Source of the DNA: Williamsia limnetica
GTDB lineage: Bacteria; Actinomycetota; Actinomycetes; Mycobacteriales; Mycobacteriaceae
Length of the DNA stretch: 64,000 nucleotides
Assembly (NCBI RefSeq): GCF_003217475.1
Contig: NZ_QJSP01000011.1
Location: 1-64,000, forward strand
Direction: 5' to 3'
The position numbers and the translations under genes are program-made. Each line of letters starts with the position of its first letter. The first letter of the stretch is position 1. Below, in pieces: positions 8,672 through 16,612 of the stretch. The notes under the pieces are model-generated. The model searched no databases. It was not told the origin of the DNA and was given only the letters and a program-made list of their open reading frames with translations.

Positions 8672-9685
8672 GTGACGTCATCTCTGAGCCCCATCACCCG
8701 CGCGCTGCCTTCGCCGTGCGGACCGTTGTCGACGGCAGTGACCGACGCGCTGGCAGGGACACCCACGACCTCGTGGGAGCTTCCCAACGTCAGTCAGAGC
8801 GCTTGGGACACCCAGGCATATGGCAAAGACCTGCAACTGGCGCTCTACATCTGTTACGAACTGCACTATCGAGGTTTCTCCGACGTCGACGACGAATGGG
8901 AGTGGAACCTCGACATCCTTCGGTTCCGGGCGCAGCTCGAACAGATCTTCCTCTCCGCGCTGCGCACTGATATCGACGCCGGAGACGATGCTGTCGCCGA
9001 GATCGAAGCACTCTCGATCGAACCGGGCGAGGGCGACGGACCGTCGTTCCACCTCCGCGACGAAGGCACCTGGGAACAGATGCGTGAAACCTTCGTCCAC
9101 CGGTCGATCTACCACCTCAAAGAGGCCGATCCGCATGCGTTCGCCATCCCACGGCTGACCGGACAGGCGAAGGCCTCGTTCGTGGCGGTCGAGTTCGACG
9201 AGTTCGGCGGCGGTAAGGGCGAAAACCTGCATCAGCAGCTCTTCGCCGACCTGATGACCGCGGCTGGTCTCGATTCCGGATACCTCGCCTACATCGACCA
9301 CGTGCCCGGCGAATCGCTGGCGTTGGTCAATCTGATGTCGTTGATCGGTTTGCACCGCTCCCTGCGAGGCGCGACGATCGGGCACTTCGCAGCAACCGAG
9401 ATCACATCGTCGCCCGGCTCGCGACGATTGGTGGAGGCTCTCGAGCGGATGGGTGCCCCGGAGGCCTGTGTGCGGTTCTACCGGGAGCACGTCGAAGCCG
9501 ACGCCGTACACGAGCAACTGATGCGGCACGAGGTGGTCGGCGACCTCTTGGCACGGGAACCCGAACTGGAATCGGACGTGGTATTCGGTATCCGGGCGTT
9601 CGAATTTCTCGAAGACAAGCTCGCGGATCTGCTGATGGCAGCGTGGCGAGAAGGCCGCAGCTCCCTGCTCATCCCCGTCGACTGA
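8672..9685 (+). CDS. Iron-containing redox enzyme (heme-oxygenase-like fold)
   Basis: The 337-residue protein matches the iron-containing redox enzyme family of heme-oxygenase-like di-iron proteins. Likely metal ligands are in AVEFDEFGGGKGENLHQQLF, in HFAATEITSSPG and in FYREHVEADAVHEQL, all on predicted helices. The N-terminal 120 residues (YELHYRGFSDVDDEWEWN) are a conserved extra helical part of the actinobacterial version. It starts with GTG at 8672. It converges with a CDGSH protein and a small-molecule or protein methyltransferase, a grouping that suggests a shared oxidative or metal pathway; the reaction is unknown. Confidence 0.75.
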   Translation: MTSSLSPITRALPSPCGPLSTAVTDALAGTPTTSWELPNVSQSAWDTQAYGKDLQLALYICYELHYRGFSDVDDEWEWNLDILRFRAQLEQIFLSALRTDIDAGDDAVAEIEALSIEPGEGDGPSFHLRDEGTWEQMRETFVHRSIYHLKEADPHAFAIPRLTGQAKASFVAVEFDEFGGGKGENLHQQLFADLMTAAGLDSGYLAYIDHVPGESLALVNLMSLIGLHRSLRGATIGHFAATEITSSPGSRRLVEALERMGAPEACVRFYREHVEADAVHEQLMRHEVVGDLLAREPELESDVVFGIRAFEFLEDKLADLLMAAWREGRSSLLIPVD

Positions 9686-9727
9686 GCGGCCCGGGGCGCG
9701 CCCTGATCAACGACTTGCGTGCGCCAC

Positions 9728-10012
9728 TCAATCCCGTTGCGGGAGGGCTTTCTTACGGCGGTGGCTGGTGTCGCAGAGCGGATAGTTCTTGCTGCGCTTG
9801 CACGCGCACAACGCAACCATGAAGCGGTCGGATTCCACGGTGCTGCCGTCAGGCATTTCGATGCTCACCGGCCCCTCGACCATGATCGGACCGCCCGCCA
9901 CCACACGGATGTGGGTGGCAGAGCGGCGCTCGGTCGGACGATTATCTGCTGCTGTCATGTGATCTTCTACTGTCATCCGATCTTGTACTGTCATCCGAGT
10001 TTGTACTGTCAC
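9728..10012 (-). CDS. CDGSH iron-sulfur domain protein with repeated start region
   Basis: The C-terminal half carries one CDGSH-type 2Fe-2S motif (CACKRSKNYPLCDTSH), with three Cys and one His as ligands. From the GTG at 10012, which overlaps the methyltransferase stop by 4 bp, the first 24 residues are four versions of a six-residue unit (MTVQTR, MTVQDR, MTVEDH, MTAADN). Each unit begins with a start codon, because an 18-bp DNA repeat containing the start has been multiplied. Starts at 10012, 9994, 9976 and 9958 are all possible. The protein probably transfers electrons or clusters. Confidence 0.8.
   Translation of the reverse strand: MTVQTRMTVQDRMTVEDHMTAADNRPTERRSATHIRVVAGGPIMVEGPVSIEMPDGSTVESDRFMVALCACKRSKNYPLCDTSHRRKKALPQRD
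9944..10012 (-). repeat. 18-bp tandem repeat over the CDGSH start codon
   Basis: Read on the minus strand, about four copies of an 18-bp unit (ATGACAGTACAAGATCGG) run from 10012 to about 9944, with the fourth diverged. Every copy keeps frame and supplies an ATG or GTG. It looks like slippage or a local duplication at the translation start. Confidence 0.85.
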
Positions 10013-10755
10013 CTACGGACGCCAAGATCCTTGTCTGCCCTGATCACGACCAGTTCCTCTTCCCGACGCCCCGGCTCCAACCGACCGAGTATCTCCAGCC
10101 ATCGAGCGTTCTCCATCAGTACGGGGCCAAACGGGATCTTTTCACGGGCAACCACTTCCGCGCGAAGCCCACCGGCCCGCAAACCGATCAACGAACGGTC
10201 GACGTCGGAGAACTCCGATTGCACGAGAAGCATGGTCCCGCCGGGTGCCAACAGGTCGGGCGCCATGACGCAGAGCGGGTCGAGCAGCGAACGGCCGTCC
10301 CGGCCACCGTGCCAGGTGCGGGTCAGTCCGACAGTACTGTCCGACAGGGTGTCAGCGGGTACGTACGGAGGATTGGACACCACCACGTCATACGGACCGG
10401 CCTCGACCGCCTCATCGAGAGACCCTTTGTGCGCCTCGACGATCACGCCTGCGGCCGTTGCGTTGGCGCGGGTGGCGAGTACCGCCCTTGGTGAGATGTC
10501 ATACGCGCTGACACGGGCAGCGCCGAGAACCGCGGCGCCGACGGCCAATACGCCGCTACCGGTACACAGATCCAGTACGCGGCGACCGGTCACCAGATCA
10601 CGCTCAGCCAATGCGGTGAGTAGCAGCAACGAATCTTCCTGTGGTGCATACACTCCCGCTGGTACCCGAATCGACTGATACACATCGAGTACGTCGTCGA
10701 CCGGGTCGGACGTCTGGCTTTCTAGAACTGTCGGCACTGACTGGGCTGCGGCCAT
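10009..10755 (-). CDS. HemK2-like SAM-dependent methyltransferase
   Basis: The 248-residue protein has a Rossmann methyltransferase core: motif I VLDLCTGSGVLAVGAA, the acidic strand VSAYDISPRA, and the catalytic NPPY motif (VVSNPPYVP) used by N5-glutamine and N6-adenine methyltransferases. The family includes release-factor-type HemK enzymes, but the absence of the HemK N-terminal helical domain suggests a different target. It overlaps the CDGSH gene by GTGA, so the two are translated together. Confidence 0.8.
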   Translation of the reverse strand: MAAAQSVPTVLESQTSDPVDDVLDVYQSIRVPAGVYAPQEDSLLLLTALAERDLVTGRRVLDLCTGSGVLAVGAAVLGAARVSAYDISPRAVLATRANATAAGVIVEAHKGSLDEAVEAGPYDVVVSNPPYVPADTLSDSTVGLTRTWHGGRDGRSLLDPLCVMAPDLLAPGGTMLLVQSEFSDVDRSLIGLRAGGLRAEVVAREKIPFGPVLMENARWLEILGRLEPGRREEELVVIRADKDLGVRR

Positions 10756-10924
10756 CTTCTTCGCTCCTCGCTATTGAGCTGCTGCACGGCACCGGCGCAG
10801 CTTCTTGGCGACGGGTCCGAACACCTAATGCCCTGCAAGCAGATGACGTAAACCACAGCCATCACAGCGGCATGTCCGTTTCACCAGGCGCAGCTGAGGG
10901 TATCCGACCTGCAATTCACCGTCG

Positions 10925-10964
10925 ACCAGGCGTATCTGACCAAGACCAGGCATATCTGACCAAG
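10925..10964. repeat. Tandem 20-bp duplication before the catalase-like gene
   Basis: ACCAGGCGTATCTGACCAAG is present twice head to tail (10925-10944 and 10945-10964) with one difference (cGt/cAt). The second copy abuts the ribosome site AGGAG, 8 bp before the start codon. It may duplicate a promoter or operator element. Confidence 0.8.
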
Positions 10965-10971
10965 GAGCACC

Positions 10972-11655
10972 ATGAAGGCAGCCGACCTTGCCGGACTCCC
11001 GATCAAGGCCGGCGCCGCACTCCGCGGCGCCCGCCTCTTCCACCCCAACGGCGTCCTGGCCACCGGAACCATCATTCGTACCGCGTCCGACGGCGTCGGC
11101 CTGCCCGTCGAAACCGGCCCCGTTCTCGCGCGATTGTCGAAGGGCGTCGGAATACCGGGTGGGCTACCCGACGTGGTCGGGCTCGCCATCCGGATGGAGC
11201 CACACGCAGGCGACTCGACACCCTGGGACCTACTGCTGGCCAGTGCGCTCGGAGGAAGCGGGTGGCGTAAGACCATCCCGTTTCCCGCACGGTCGCTGGG
11301 CTCCGCTGTACTGAGCACCCTGCAACCCCTCGACCACGACGGCAGCAGCTGGTGGCTGCGCGCGACGCTCGCCACTCGACCCGATGGCTACAACCCTTCA
11401 CTGAGCGAGATCGCCCACGGCATCGACAACGGTGGCCTGGTGTTCGAGATCGAGCAGACGCAAGGTCATACTCCGTTTCTGCCGCTGGCACGGGTAGAAC
11501 TCACGGCCGCCGCGTCCGACTCCGAGCATCCGGACATCGGGTTCGATCCGACCGTGAACACCACCCGTAATGTCCGCCCGGGACCGAGTTGGTTGTCGTC
11601 GATCCGCGAAGTCGCCTATCGCAACAGCAGGCAAGGCCGCGACGCCGAGAGCTGA
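10972..11655 (+). CDS. Catalase-fold-related protein of unknown function
   Basis: The 227-residue product contains HPNGVLATGTI, PVLARLSKGVGIPGGLPDVVGLAIR and a later WLRATLATRP segment. The spacing recalls the heme-binding beta-barrel of catalases, in which a His lies in a similar early position and the VRFS...D..GFA part forms the barrel. The protein is only half the catalase length, and an activity cannot be claimed. ATG at 10972 has AGGAG 4 nt upstream. Confidence 0.55.
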   Translation: MKAADLAGLPIKAGAALRGARLFHPNGVLATGTIIRTASDGVGLPVETGPVLARLSKGVGIPGGLPDVVGLAIRMEPHAGDSTPWDLLLASALGGSGWRKTIPFPARSLGSAVLSTLQPLDHDGSSWWLRATLATRPDGYNPSLSEIAHGIDNGGLVFEIEQTQGHTPFLPLARVELTAAASDSEHPDIGFDPTVNTTRNVRPGPSWLSSIREVAYRNSRQGRDAES

Positions 11656-11768
11656 CGCACGCGCAGCGCCGAGGGCGGTGATTGTGTTCCACCGCCGCGA
11701 CTTTGTACGATCTCGAACGAGTCGGTCTCGGCCACCGTCGGCCGAATCGGGAGGGACGCGCGGCAGAG

Positions 11769-13244
11769 ATGACGACGAGCAGCGACAAGGCCACCGAACA
11801 GTCGGGACCGCAGTCCGCGATCGACCGATACTTCAAGATCACCCAACGCAATTCGACACTCGCCCGCGAGGTACGCGGCGGTCTCGTGACGTTCTTCACG
11901 ATGGCCTACATCGTGGTCCTCAACCCGATCATCATCGGCGGAGTGCCCGGCAATTCCAAGAACGCCGACGTTCTCGGGGACGTGCTGCCGCTGGCGCAGG
12001 TCGCTGCGGTCACCGCGCTGGTCGCGGGCATCATGTCGATTGTCTTCGGGTTGGTCGCCAACTACCCGTTCGCCATCGCCGCAGGTCTCGGCATCAACAG
12101 TTTGCTTGCCGTCTCGATCGCGCCGCAGGTCACCTGGCCTGAAGCGATGGGATTGGTGGTCATCGACGGCATCATCATCGTGTTGCTCGCGGTCACCGGT
12201 TTCCGGACAGCGGTGTTCCGCGCGATACCCGGCGAACTCAAGGCCGCCATCGCGGCCGGCATCGGCGCATTCATCGCGTTCATCGGGTTCGTCGACGCAG
12301 GTTTCGTCAAACGCATCCCCGACCCGGCCGGTACCACGGTTCCGGTGAGCCTGGGTATCAACAACTCCATCGCCACCTGGCCGACGCTGATCTTCGTCTT
12401 CGGCGTGCTGCTGATGGGCATCCTCGTGGTCCGCAAGGTCCGCGGCGGCCTGCTCATCGGCATCGTCGTGACCACCGTCGTCGCCATGATCGTGCAGGCG
12501 TTCGCCGACCTCGGACCGTCCGTCGACGACGCCAAGGGCTGGAGCCTGAACATTCCGGACATCCCGTCGTCCGTGGGGGATCTGCCAGATCTGGGTCTCG
12601 TCGGCGACGTCGACCTGTTCGGTGCATTCACCCGCATCGGCGTCCTGTCCGCATCGGTGCTGGTCTTCGCCTTGGTGCTGTCCAACTTCTTCGACGCCAT
12701 GGGGACCATGACCGGTCTCGGCAAAGAGGCCGAACTGGCCGACAAGGACGGCAACCTGCCGAACATCGGCAAAGCGCTGGTCGTCGAGGGCACCGGGGCC
12801 ATCGCAGGCGGCGTCGGATCTGCCTCATCGAACACTGTCTTCGTCGAATCCGCATCCGGCATTGCGGAGGGCGCCCGCACCGGGCTCGCGAACGTGGTCA
12901 CCGGTGTGCTGTTCCTCGTCGCGATGTTCTTCACCCCGCTGTACTCGGTGGTGCCGCTCGAAGCCGCTGCTCCGGCACTGGTCGTCGTCGGCGCAATGAT
13001 GATCTCGCAGGTCCGCGACATCGACCTCACCCGCTTCGACTACGCGCTGCCCTGCTTCCTGACGATCGTCGTCATGCCATTCACCTACTCGATCGCCAAT
13101 GGCATCGGCGTCGGATTCATCACCTGGGTCGTCCTGGCCACGGCGCGCGGGAGGATTCGCACAATCCACCCCTTGCTCTGGGTGGTCGCCGCGCTGTTCG
13201 TCCTGTACTTCGCGAAGGAGCCGATCGAAAGCCTCATCGGTTAG
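11769..13244 (+). CDS. NCS2/AzgA-like purine permease
   Basis: The 491-residue protein is a polytopic membrane carrier with the NCS2 Azg-subfamily signature: REVRGGLVTFFTMAYIVVLNP at the first helix, ANYPFAIAAGLGINSLLA, FFDAMGTMTGL and VGSASSNTVFVESASGIAEGARTGLA. Relatives import hypoxanthine, guanine or adenine with protons. ATG at 11769 is preferred to a frame start 87 bp upstream because the extra residues are not conserved in character. It probably serves purine salvage alongside the purMF genes elsewhere in the window. Confidence 0.88.
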   Translation: MTTSSDKATEQSGPQSAIDRYFKITQRNSTLAREVRGGLVTFFTMAYIVVLNPIIIGGVPGNSKNADVLGDVLPLAQVAAVTALVAGIMSIVFGLVANYPFAIAAGLGINSLLAVSIAPQVTWPEAMGLVVIDGIIIVLLAVTGFRTAVFRAIPGELKAAIAAGIGAFIAFIGFVDAGFVKRIPDPAGTTVPVSLGINNSIATWPTLIFVFGVLLMGILVVRKVRGGLLIGIVVTTVVAMIVQAFADLGPSVDDAKGWSLNIPDIPSSVGDLPDLGLVGDVDLFGAFTRIGVLSASVLVFALVLSNFFDAMGTMTGLGKEAELADKDGNLPNIGKALVVEGTGAIAGGVGSASSNTVFVESASGIAEGARTGLANVVTGVLFLVAMFFTPLYSVVPLEAAAPALVVVGAMMISQVRDIDLTRFDYALPCFLTIVVMPFTYSIANGIGVGFITWVVLATARGRIRTIHPLLWVVAALFVLYFAKEPIESLIG

Positions 13245-13348
13245 TCCTCGGAGATCGCCCTGAGATCGTCCGTTTCAGTGGTCACAAAGGGAAATATGCC
13301 CTCCGAACGTGCTCACGGGGACGATCCCGGGGCTGGGCCGATGTTCTT

Positions 13349-13370
13349 TTAGTTGAGTCAGAGCAACTAA
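13349..13370. promoter_or_regulatory. MarR-type inverted repeat before the MFS exporter
   Basis: TTAGTTG and CAACTAA are perfect 7-bp arms with 8 bp between, ending 10 bp before the MFS start. This AGTTG...CAACT form resembles operators bound by MarR-family repressors in actinobacteria. No MarR gene is nearby, so the regulator would act from elsewhere. Confidence 0.55.
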
Positions 13371-13380
13371 ACTGGGGCAA

Positions 13381-14637
13381 ATGCAGCTGCCGTTGATGTT
13401 CTCGTCCCTCGGGGTGAGGAACTATCGGCTCTGGGCCGGCGGCCAGGTGGTGTCGCTGACCGGCACCTGGATGCAGCGGATCGCCCAGGACTGGCTGGTC
13501 CTGCAATTGTCCGGCGGCAGCGGCGTCGCGGTCGGGATCGTCATGGCCCTGCAGTTCGGACCGACCGCGATCCTGTCACTTCCGGCCGGCGCCCTGGCCG
13601 ACCGATTCGACAAGCGAAAGTTGCTGATCGGCACCCAGGTCGCGATGGCGTTGTGCGCGCTGATCCTCGGCGTCATCGACGTCAGCGGTGCAGCAAATTT
13701 GCCACTGGTCTATGCGCTGTCCTTCGCCCTCGGATGCATCTCGGCGGTCGATGCCCCTGTCCGCCAGTCGTTTACCATCGAGATGGTCGGGGTCGAACAG
13801 CTGCCCAACGCGGTGGCCTTGAACTCGCTCACGTTCAACCTCGCCCGCATCGTCGGCCCGGCGCTGGCCGGACTCCTGATCACCCTCATCGACACCGGCC
13901 CGGTGTTCCTCATCAACGCGGGCAGTTCGATCGCCGTCATCATCGCGCTGCTGGCGATGCGCAGCAGCGAACTCATGCGCAGTGCCAGATCCGTCCGCGA
14001 TCGTTCGATCCGCAGCGGTATCCGGTACGTCCGGCGACACCGCCATCTCGTGGTGGTCCTCGCGACAGTGTTCATGGTGGCGACGTTCGGCCTGAACTTC
14101 CCGCTCTCCCTGGCGTTGCTCACCGCCAACACCTTCGAGGGTTCGGCTGGTGGCTACGGACTGCTGTCGACGATGCTTGCAGTCGGCACCCTCGGCGGCG
14201 CGCTGATCGCCGCGCGACGCACCAGACCGGCACGCGTGCGGCAGTTCCTGGTGGGAGCGTTCCTGTTCGGCATTCTCGAGGTCGTCGTCGGGTTCATGCC
14301 TACGTTCTGGCTGGTGGCCGCGATGCTGATCCCGGTGGGGATGGCGAACATCATGTTCAGTACAGCGGCGATGAACATCATGCAGCTGTCCGTCGAATCC
14401 GACATGCGTGGCCGGGTGATGGGCATCTACATGATCTGTTTCCTCGGCGGCACGCCCATCGGCAGCCCCCTCCTGGGGTGGCTGGCGGAGGTCACCGATC
14501 CGCGGGCGCCGCTGATCATCGGAGGCGTGATCTCAGCGATCTCGGCTGCGTTCTGCGCGATCCTGCTGCTGCGGTCGACCCACCAGCGACCCGGCCTCGA
14601 CCACGGCAAGCTCGTCCTGACAGCGACCGGTGAATGA
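13381..14637 (+). CDS. MFS exporter (EntS/MFS_3-like)
   Basis: The 418-residue protein has about twelve membrane segments. It opens with FSSLGVRNYRLWAGGQVVSLTGTWMQRIAQDWLVLQL, which typifies the MFS_3/enterobactin-exporter-like group, and carries the loop motif GALADRFDKRKLL. The group exports siderophores, antibiotics or macrolides; the substrate cannot be fixed. A likely MarR-type operator lies immediately upstream, suggesting drug- or phenolic-induced expression. The ATG lacks a clear ribosome site. Confidence 0.85.
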   Translation: MQLPLMFSSLGVRNYRLWAGGQVVSLTGTWMQRIAQDWLVLQLSGGSGVAVGIVMALQFGPTAILSLPAGALADRFDKRKLLIGTQVAMALCALILGVIDVSGAANLPLVYALSFALGCISAVDAPVRQSFTIEMVGVEQLPNAVALNSLTFNLARIVGPALAGLLITLIDTGPVFLINAGSSIAVIIALLAMRSSELMRSARSVRDRSIRSGIRYVRRHRHLVVVLATVFMVATFGLNFPLSLALLTANTFEGSAGGYGLLSTMLAVGTLGGALIAARRTRPARVRQFLVGAFLFGILEVVVGFMPTFWLVAAMLIPVGMANIMFSTAAMNIMQLSVESDMRGRVMGIYMICFLGGTPIGSPLLGWLAEVTDPRAPLIIGGVISAISAAFCAILLLRSTHQRPGLDHGKLVLTATGE

Positions 14638-14652
14638 TCCGCTGAGAGCGGA
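14638..14652. terminator. Short hairpin after the MFS gene
   Basis: TCCGCT/AGCGGA forms a 6-bp perfect stem with a gag loop directly after the MFS stop codon. There is no T-tract. Confidence 0.35.
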
Positions 14653-14698
14653 CACGAATCCGACCACTGCGGCCTGATATCAGTGCCATTCTTGGTAG

Positions 14699-15619
14699 GT
14701 GATCGACATCGACCGTCCCAAGCTCGAAGGCAGCGTCGCCGTGGGCGAAGGCAGGCGCATCGGGTTCGCCGAATTCGGATCCGCGACCGGCCGCGCCGTC
14801 TTCTGGCTTCACGGCACTCCCGGCGCCCGCCGCCAGATACCTCTCGAAGCCCGCGCCTACGCCGAACGAAACGACATCCGGATCATCGGACTCGATCGTC
14901 CGGGGGTGGGTTCGTCCACGTCGTACAGCTACCCGAACGTACTGTCATTCGCGCATGATCTTTCGACCGTCGCAGACACCCTGGGCATCGACCGTTTCGC
15001 GGTGATCGGGTTGTCCGGAGGCGGTCCGTACGCGTTGGGGGTCGCGCATGCGATGCCCGAGCGGGTGGTGGTCACCGGCATCCTCGGTGGAGTCGCGCCG
15101 ACCGTGGGTCCCGACGAGGTGGGCGGCGGAGCGATGGTGCTGGGCAAGTTCCTTGCGCCGATGCTCCCGGTCTTCGGGGCACCGATCGGACGGGTCCTGA
15201 GTTCGATTGTCCGGGTGGCGCGGCCGATCGCCGAACCGGCGATCACCATCTACGGCCGACTCTCCCCCGCGGCGGATCGGGAACTGCTGCAACGTCCCGA
15301 GTTCAAGGCCATGTTTCTCGACGACCTGCTCAACGGCGGACGCAAACAGATGGAAGCACCGTTCGCCGACGTTGTTGTCTTCGCCAGGGATTGGGGCTTC
15401 TCGGTCGGTGACATCACCGGTCCGGTCCGTTGGTGGCATGGCGACCGCGATCACATCATCCCGCACACGCATGGCGAACACATGGTGCAGCTGCTGCCCG
15501 ACGCCAAGCTGTTCACCATGGCGGGTGAAAGCCACCTCGGTGGGCTCGGAATGGCGGTCGACATCATCGCCGAACTCATGGGTGTCTGGGATCAGGAGCA
15601 GCCGCTCATCCGGCAATGA
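14699..15619 (+). CDS. Alpha/beta hydrolase
   Basis: The 306-residue protein has the alpha/beta-hydrolase order: an oxyanion loop in WLHGTPGARRQ, DRPGVGSS, a nucleophile elbow GLSGGGPYA with catalytic Ser, an acid in WWHGDRDHIIP and a His in GESHLGGL. A helical lid lies between residues 140 and 220. It is predicted to be a soluble esterase or lipase-like enzyme of unknown substrate. It starts with GTG at 14699. Confidence 0.85.
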   Translation: MIDIDRPKLEGSVAVGEGRRIGFAEFGSATGRAVFWLHGTPGARRQIPLEARAYAERNDIRIIGLDRPGVGSSTSYSYPNVLSFAHDLSTVADTLGIDRFAVIGLSGGGPYALGVAHAMPERVVVTGILGGVAPTVGPDEVGGGAMVLGKFLAPMLPVFGAPIGRVLSSIVRVARPIAEPAITIYGRLSPAADRELLQRPEFKAMFLDDLLNGGRKQMEAPFADVVVFARDWGFSVGDITGPVRWWHGDRDHIIPHTHGEHMVQLLPDAKLFTMAGESHLGGLGMAVDIIAELMGVWDQEQPLIRQ

Positions 15620-15702
15620 CGAGGCCCCGGGCAACCCTCCCCAGTAAGCTCACAGCAGGTGCCGCACAGGTGCCTGGCTGGAGCAGCAGGGAGCGTTGAG
15701 AC

Positions 15703-15867
15703 ATGTCGGACTGGGTGCACAAGATCAAAGAAGAAGCCAAGGGCTTCGTCGCGAAAGCCGAGCAGGAGTTCACCGTGCTCGAAGGAGTCGATGGTGTGGA
15801 TCCGCTGGACAAGCGCGCGGGCGACGTCGAGGCCCACGAGGCGGAGACCGCACCGAAACCCGAGTGA
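15703..15867 (+). CDS. Small acidic protein, 54 aa
   Basis: An ATG-initiated frame with GGGAG upstream encodes a 54-residue, very acidic, helix-prone protein (WVHKIKEEAKGFVAKAEQEF at the start, EAHEAETAPKPE at the end). The composition resembles small stress-related or antitoxin-like helical proteins of actinobacteria, but no family is recognised. Codon use supports a real gene. Confidence 0.6.
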   Translation: MSDWVHKIKEEAKGFVAKAEQEFTVLEGVDGVDPLDKRAGDVEAHEAETAPKPE

Positions 15868-15918
15868 CCGCTTCACCCAATGAGCGAGCCGATGACGGCA
15901 CGGTCGATGGCCGGTTCG

Positions 15919-15974
15919 GCACGGTCGGCGGCGTTCAGAGCACGGTCGGTGGCGTTCAGAGCACGGTCGGTGGT
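15919..15974. repeat. 21-bp tandem repeat at the end of the DUF305 gene
   Basis: GCACGGTCGGYGGCGTTCAGA occurs at 15919-15939 and 15940-15960, followed by a partial copy from 15961. It fills the space between two convergent genes and reaches the DUF305 stop codon. Confidence 0.8.
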
Positions 15975-16612
15975 CAGACCGGGTAGGGCAGGGCCTGGCC
16001 GCCGCGCTGGTTCAGCATCACCGTCATCACGGCGATCTCGTCGGATTGACTCTTCACCATGGCGACCGCGGCGCGTCTGATCTCCGGGTTCGCAGCTGTA
16101 CGGCTCGCGTGCCCGGCCATGTCGATCCCGCCCTGATGGTGGCGGATCATCAATTGAAGGAACAGGATCTCGCTGCCGAGGCCTGTTGCGGCATGCAGTG
16201 CAGTGAGCTCCTCACCGCCTGCCATCCCCGGCATCTGTCCGGTCTCGCCGCTGTGCCGGTGACCGGCATCGCCCATCCAGCTCATCGGCTGCGCGCCCTG
16301 TAGCGGCGCGCCGAGCATCTGCAGCCACCCCATCATCTGCCCGATCTCGCGCCACTGCGCACCCCGGATCTGCGCGACGAGTCCACGCACGTCCGGCGCA
16401 GCATCGCCCGGCACCAGGTCGCACATCATCATGGCCTGCTGATGATGTGCGGACATGTCCTGCGCGAAGCCGACATCGACTGCGGTGGCCACCGGCGCCG
16501 CGACTGCGTCACTTCGGTCGGTGTCGACGGCAAGTCCGGCGCACAGACCGATGACAAGTGCGACGATCGCGACGACGACCGGCCAGAGCCATTGGCGTAA
16601 AGCGGTGTTCAT
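15974..16612 (-). CDS. DUF305 (ferritin-like) membrane-anchored or secreted protein
   Basis: Starting at ATG 16612, the 212-residue protein has one N-terminal hydrophobic segment (WLWPVVVAIVALVIGLCAGLA) followed by the DUF305 domain with its two His-rich helices: FAQDMSAHHQQAMMM and MIRHHQGGIDMAGH. The many Met and His residues suggest metal, perhaps copper, binding outside the membrane, but this is not proven for the family. Its ATG overlaps the stop of the LVIVD gene (ATGA), so the two are co-translated. Confidence 0.85.
   Translation of the reverse strand: MNTALRQWLWPVVVAIVALVIGLCAGLAVDTDRSDAVAAPVATAVDVGFAQDMSAHHQQAMMMCDLVPGDAAPDVRGLVAQIRGAQWREIGQMMGWLQMLGAPLQGAQPMSWMGDAGHRHSGETGQMPGMAGGEELTALHAATGLGSEILFLQLMIRHHQGGIDMAGHASRTAANPEIRRAAVAMVKSQSDEIAVMTVMLNQRGGQALPYPV

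Noticed and set aside
12062-13030. 322-residue minus-strand frame inside the purine permease
   Set aside because: It is a Met/Thr/Ser-rich antisense shadow of the permease, with no motif.
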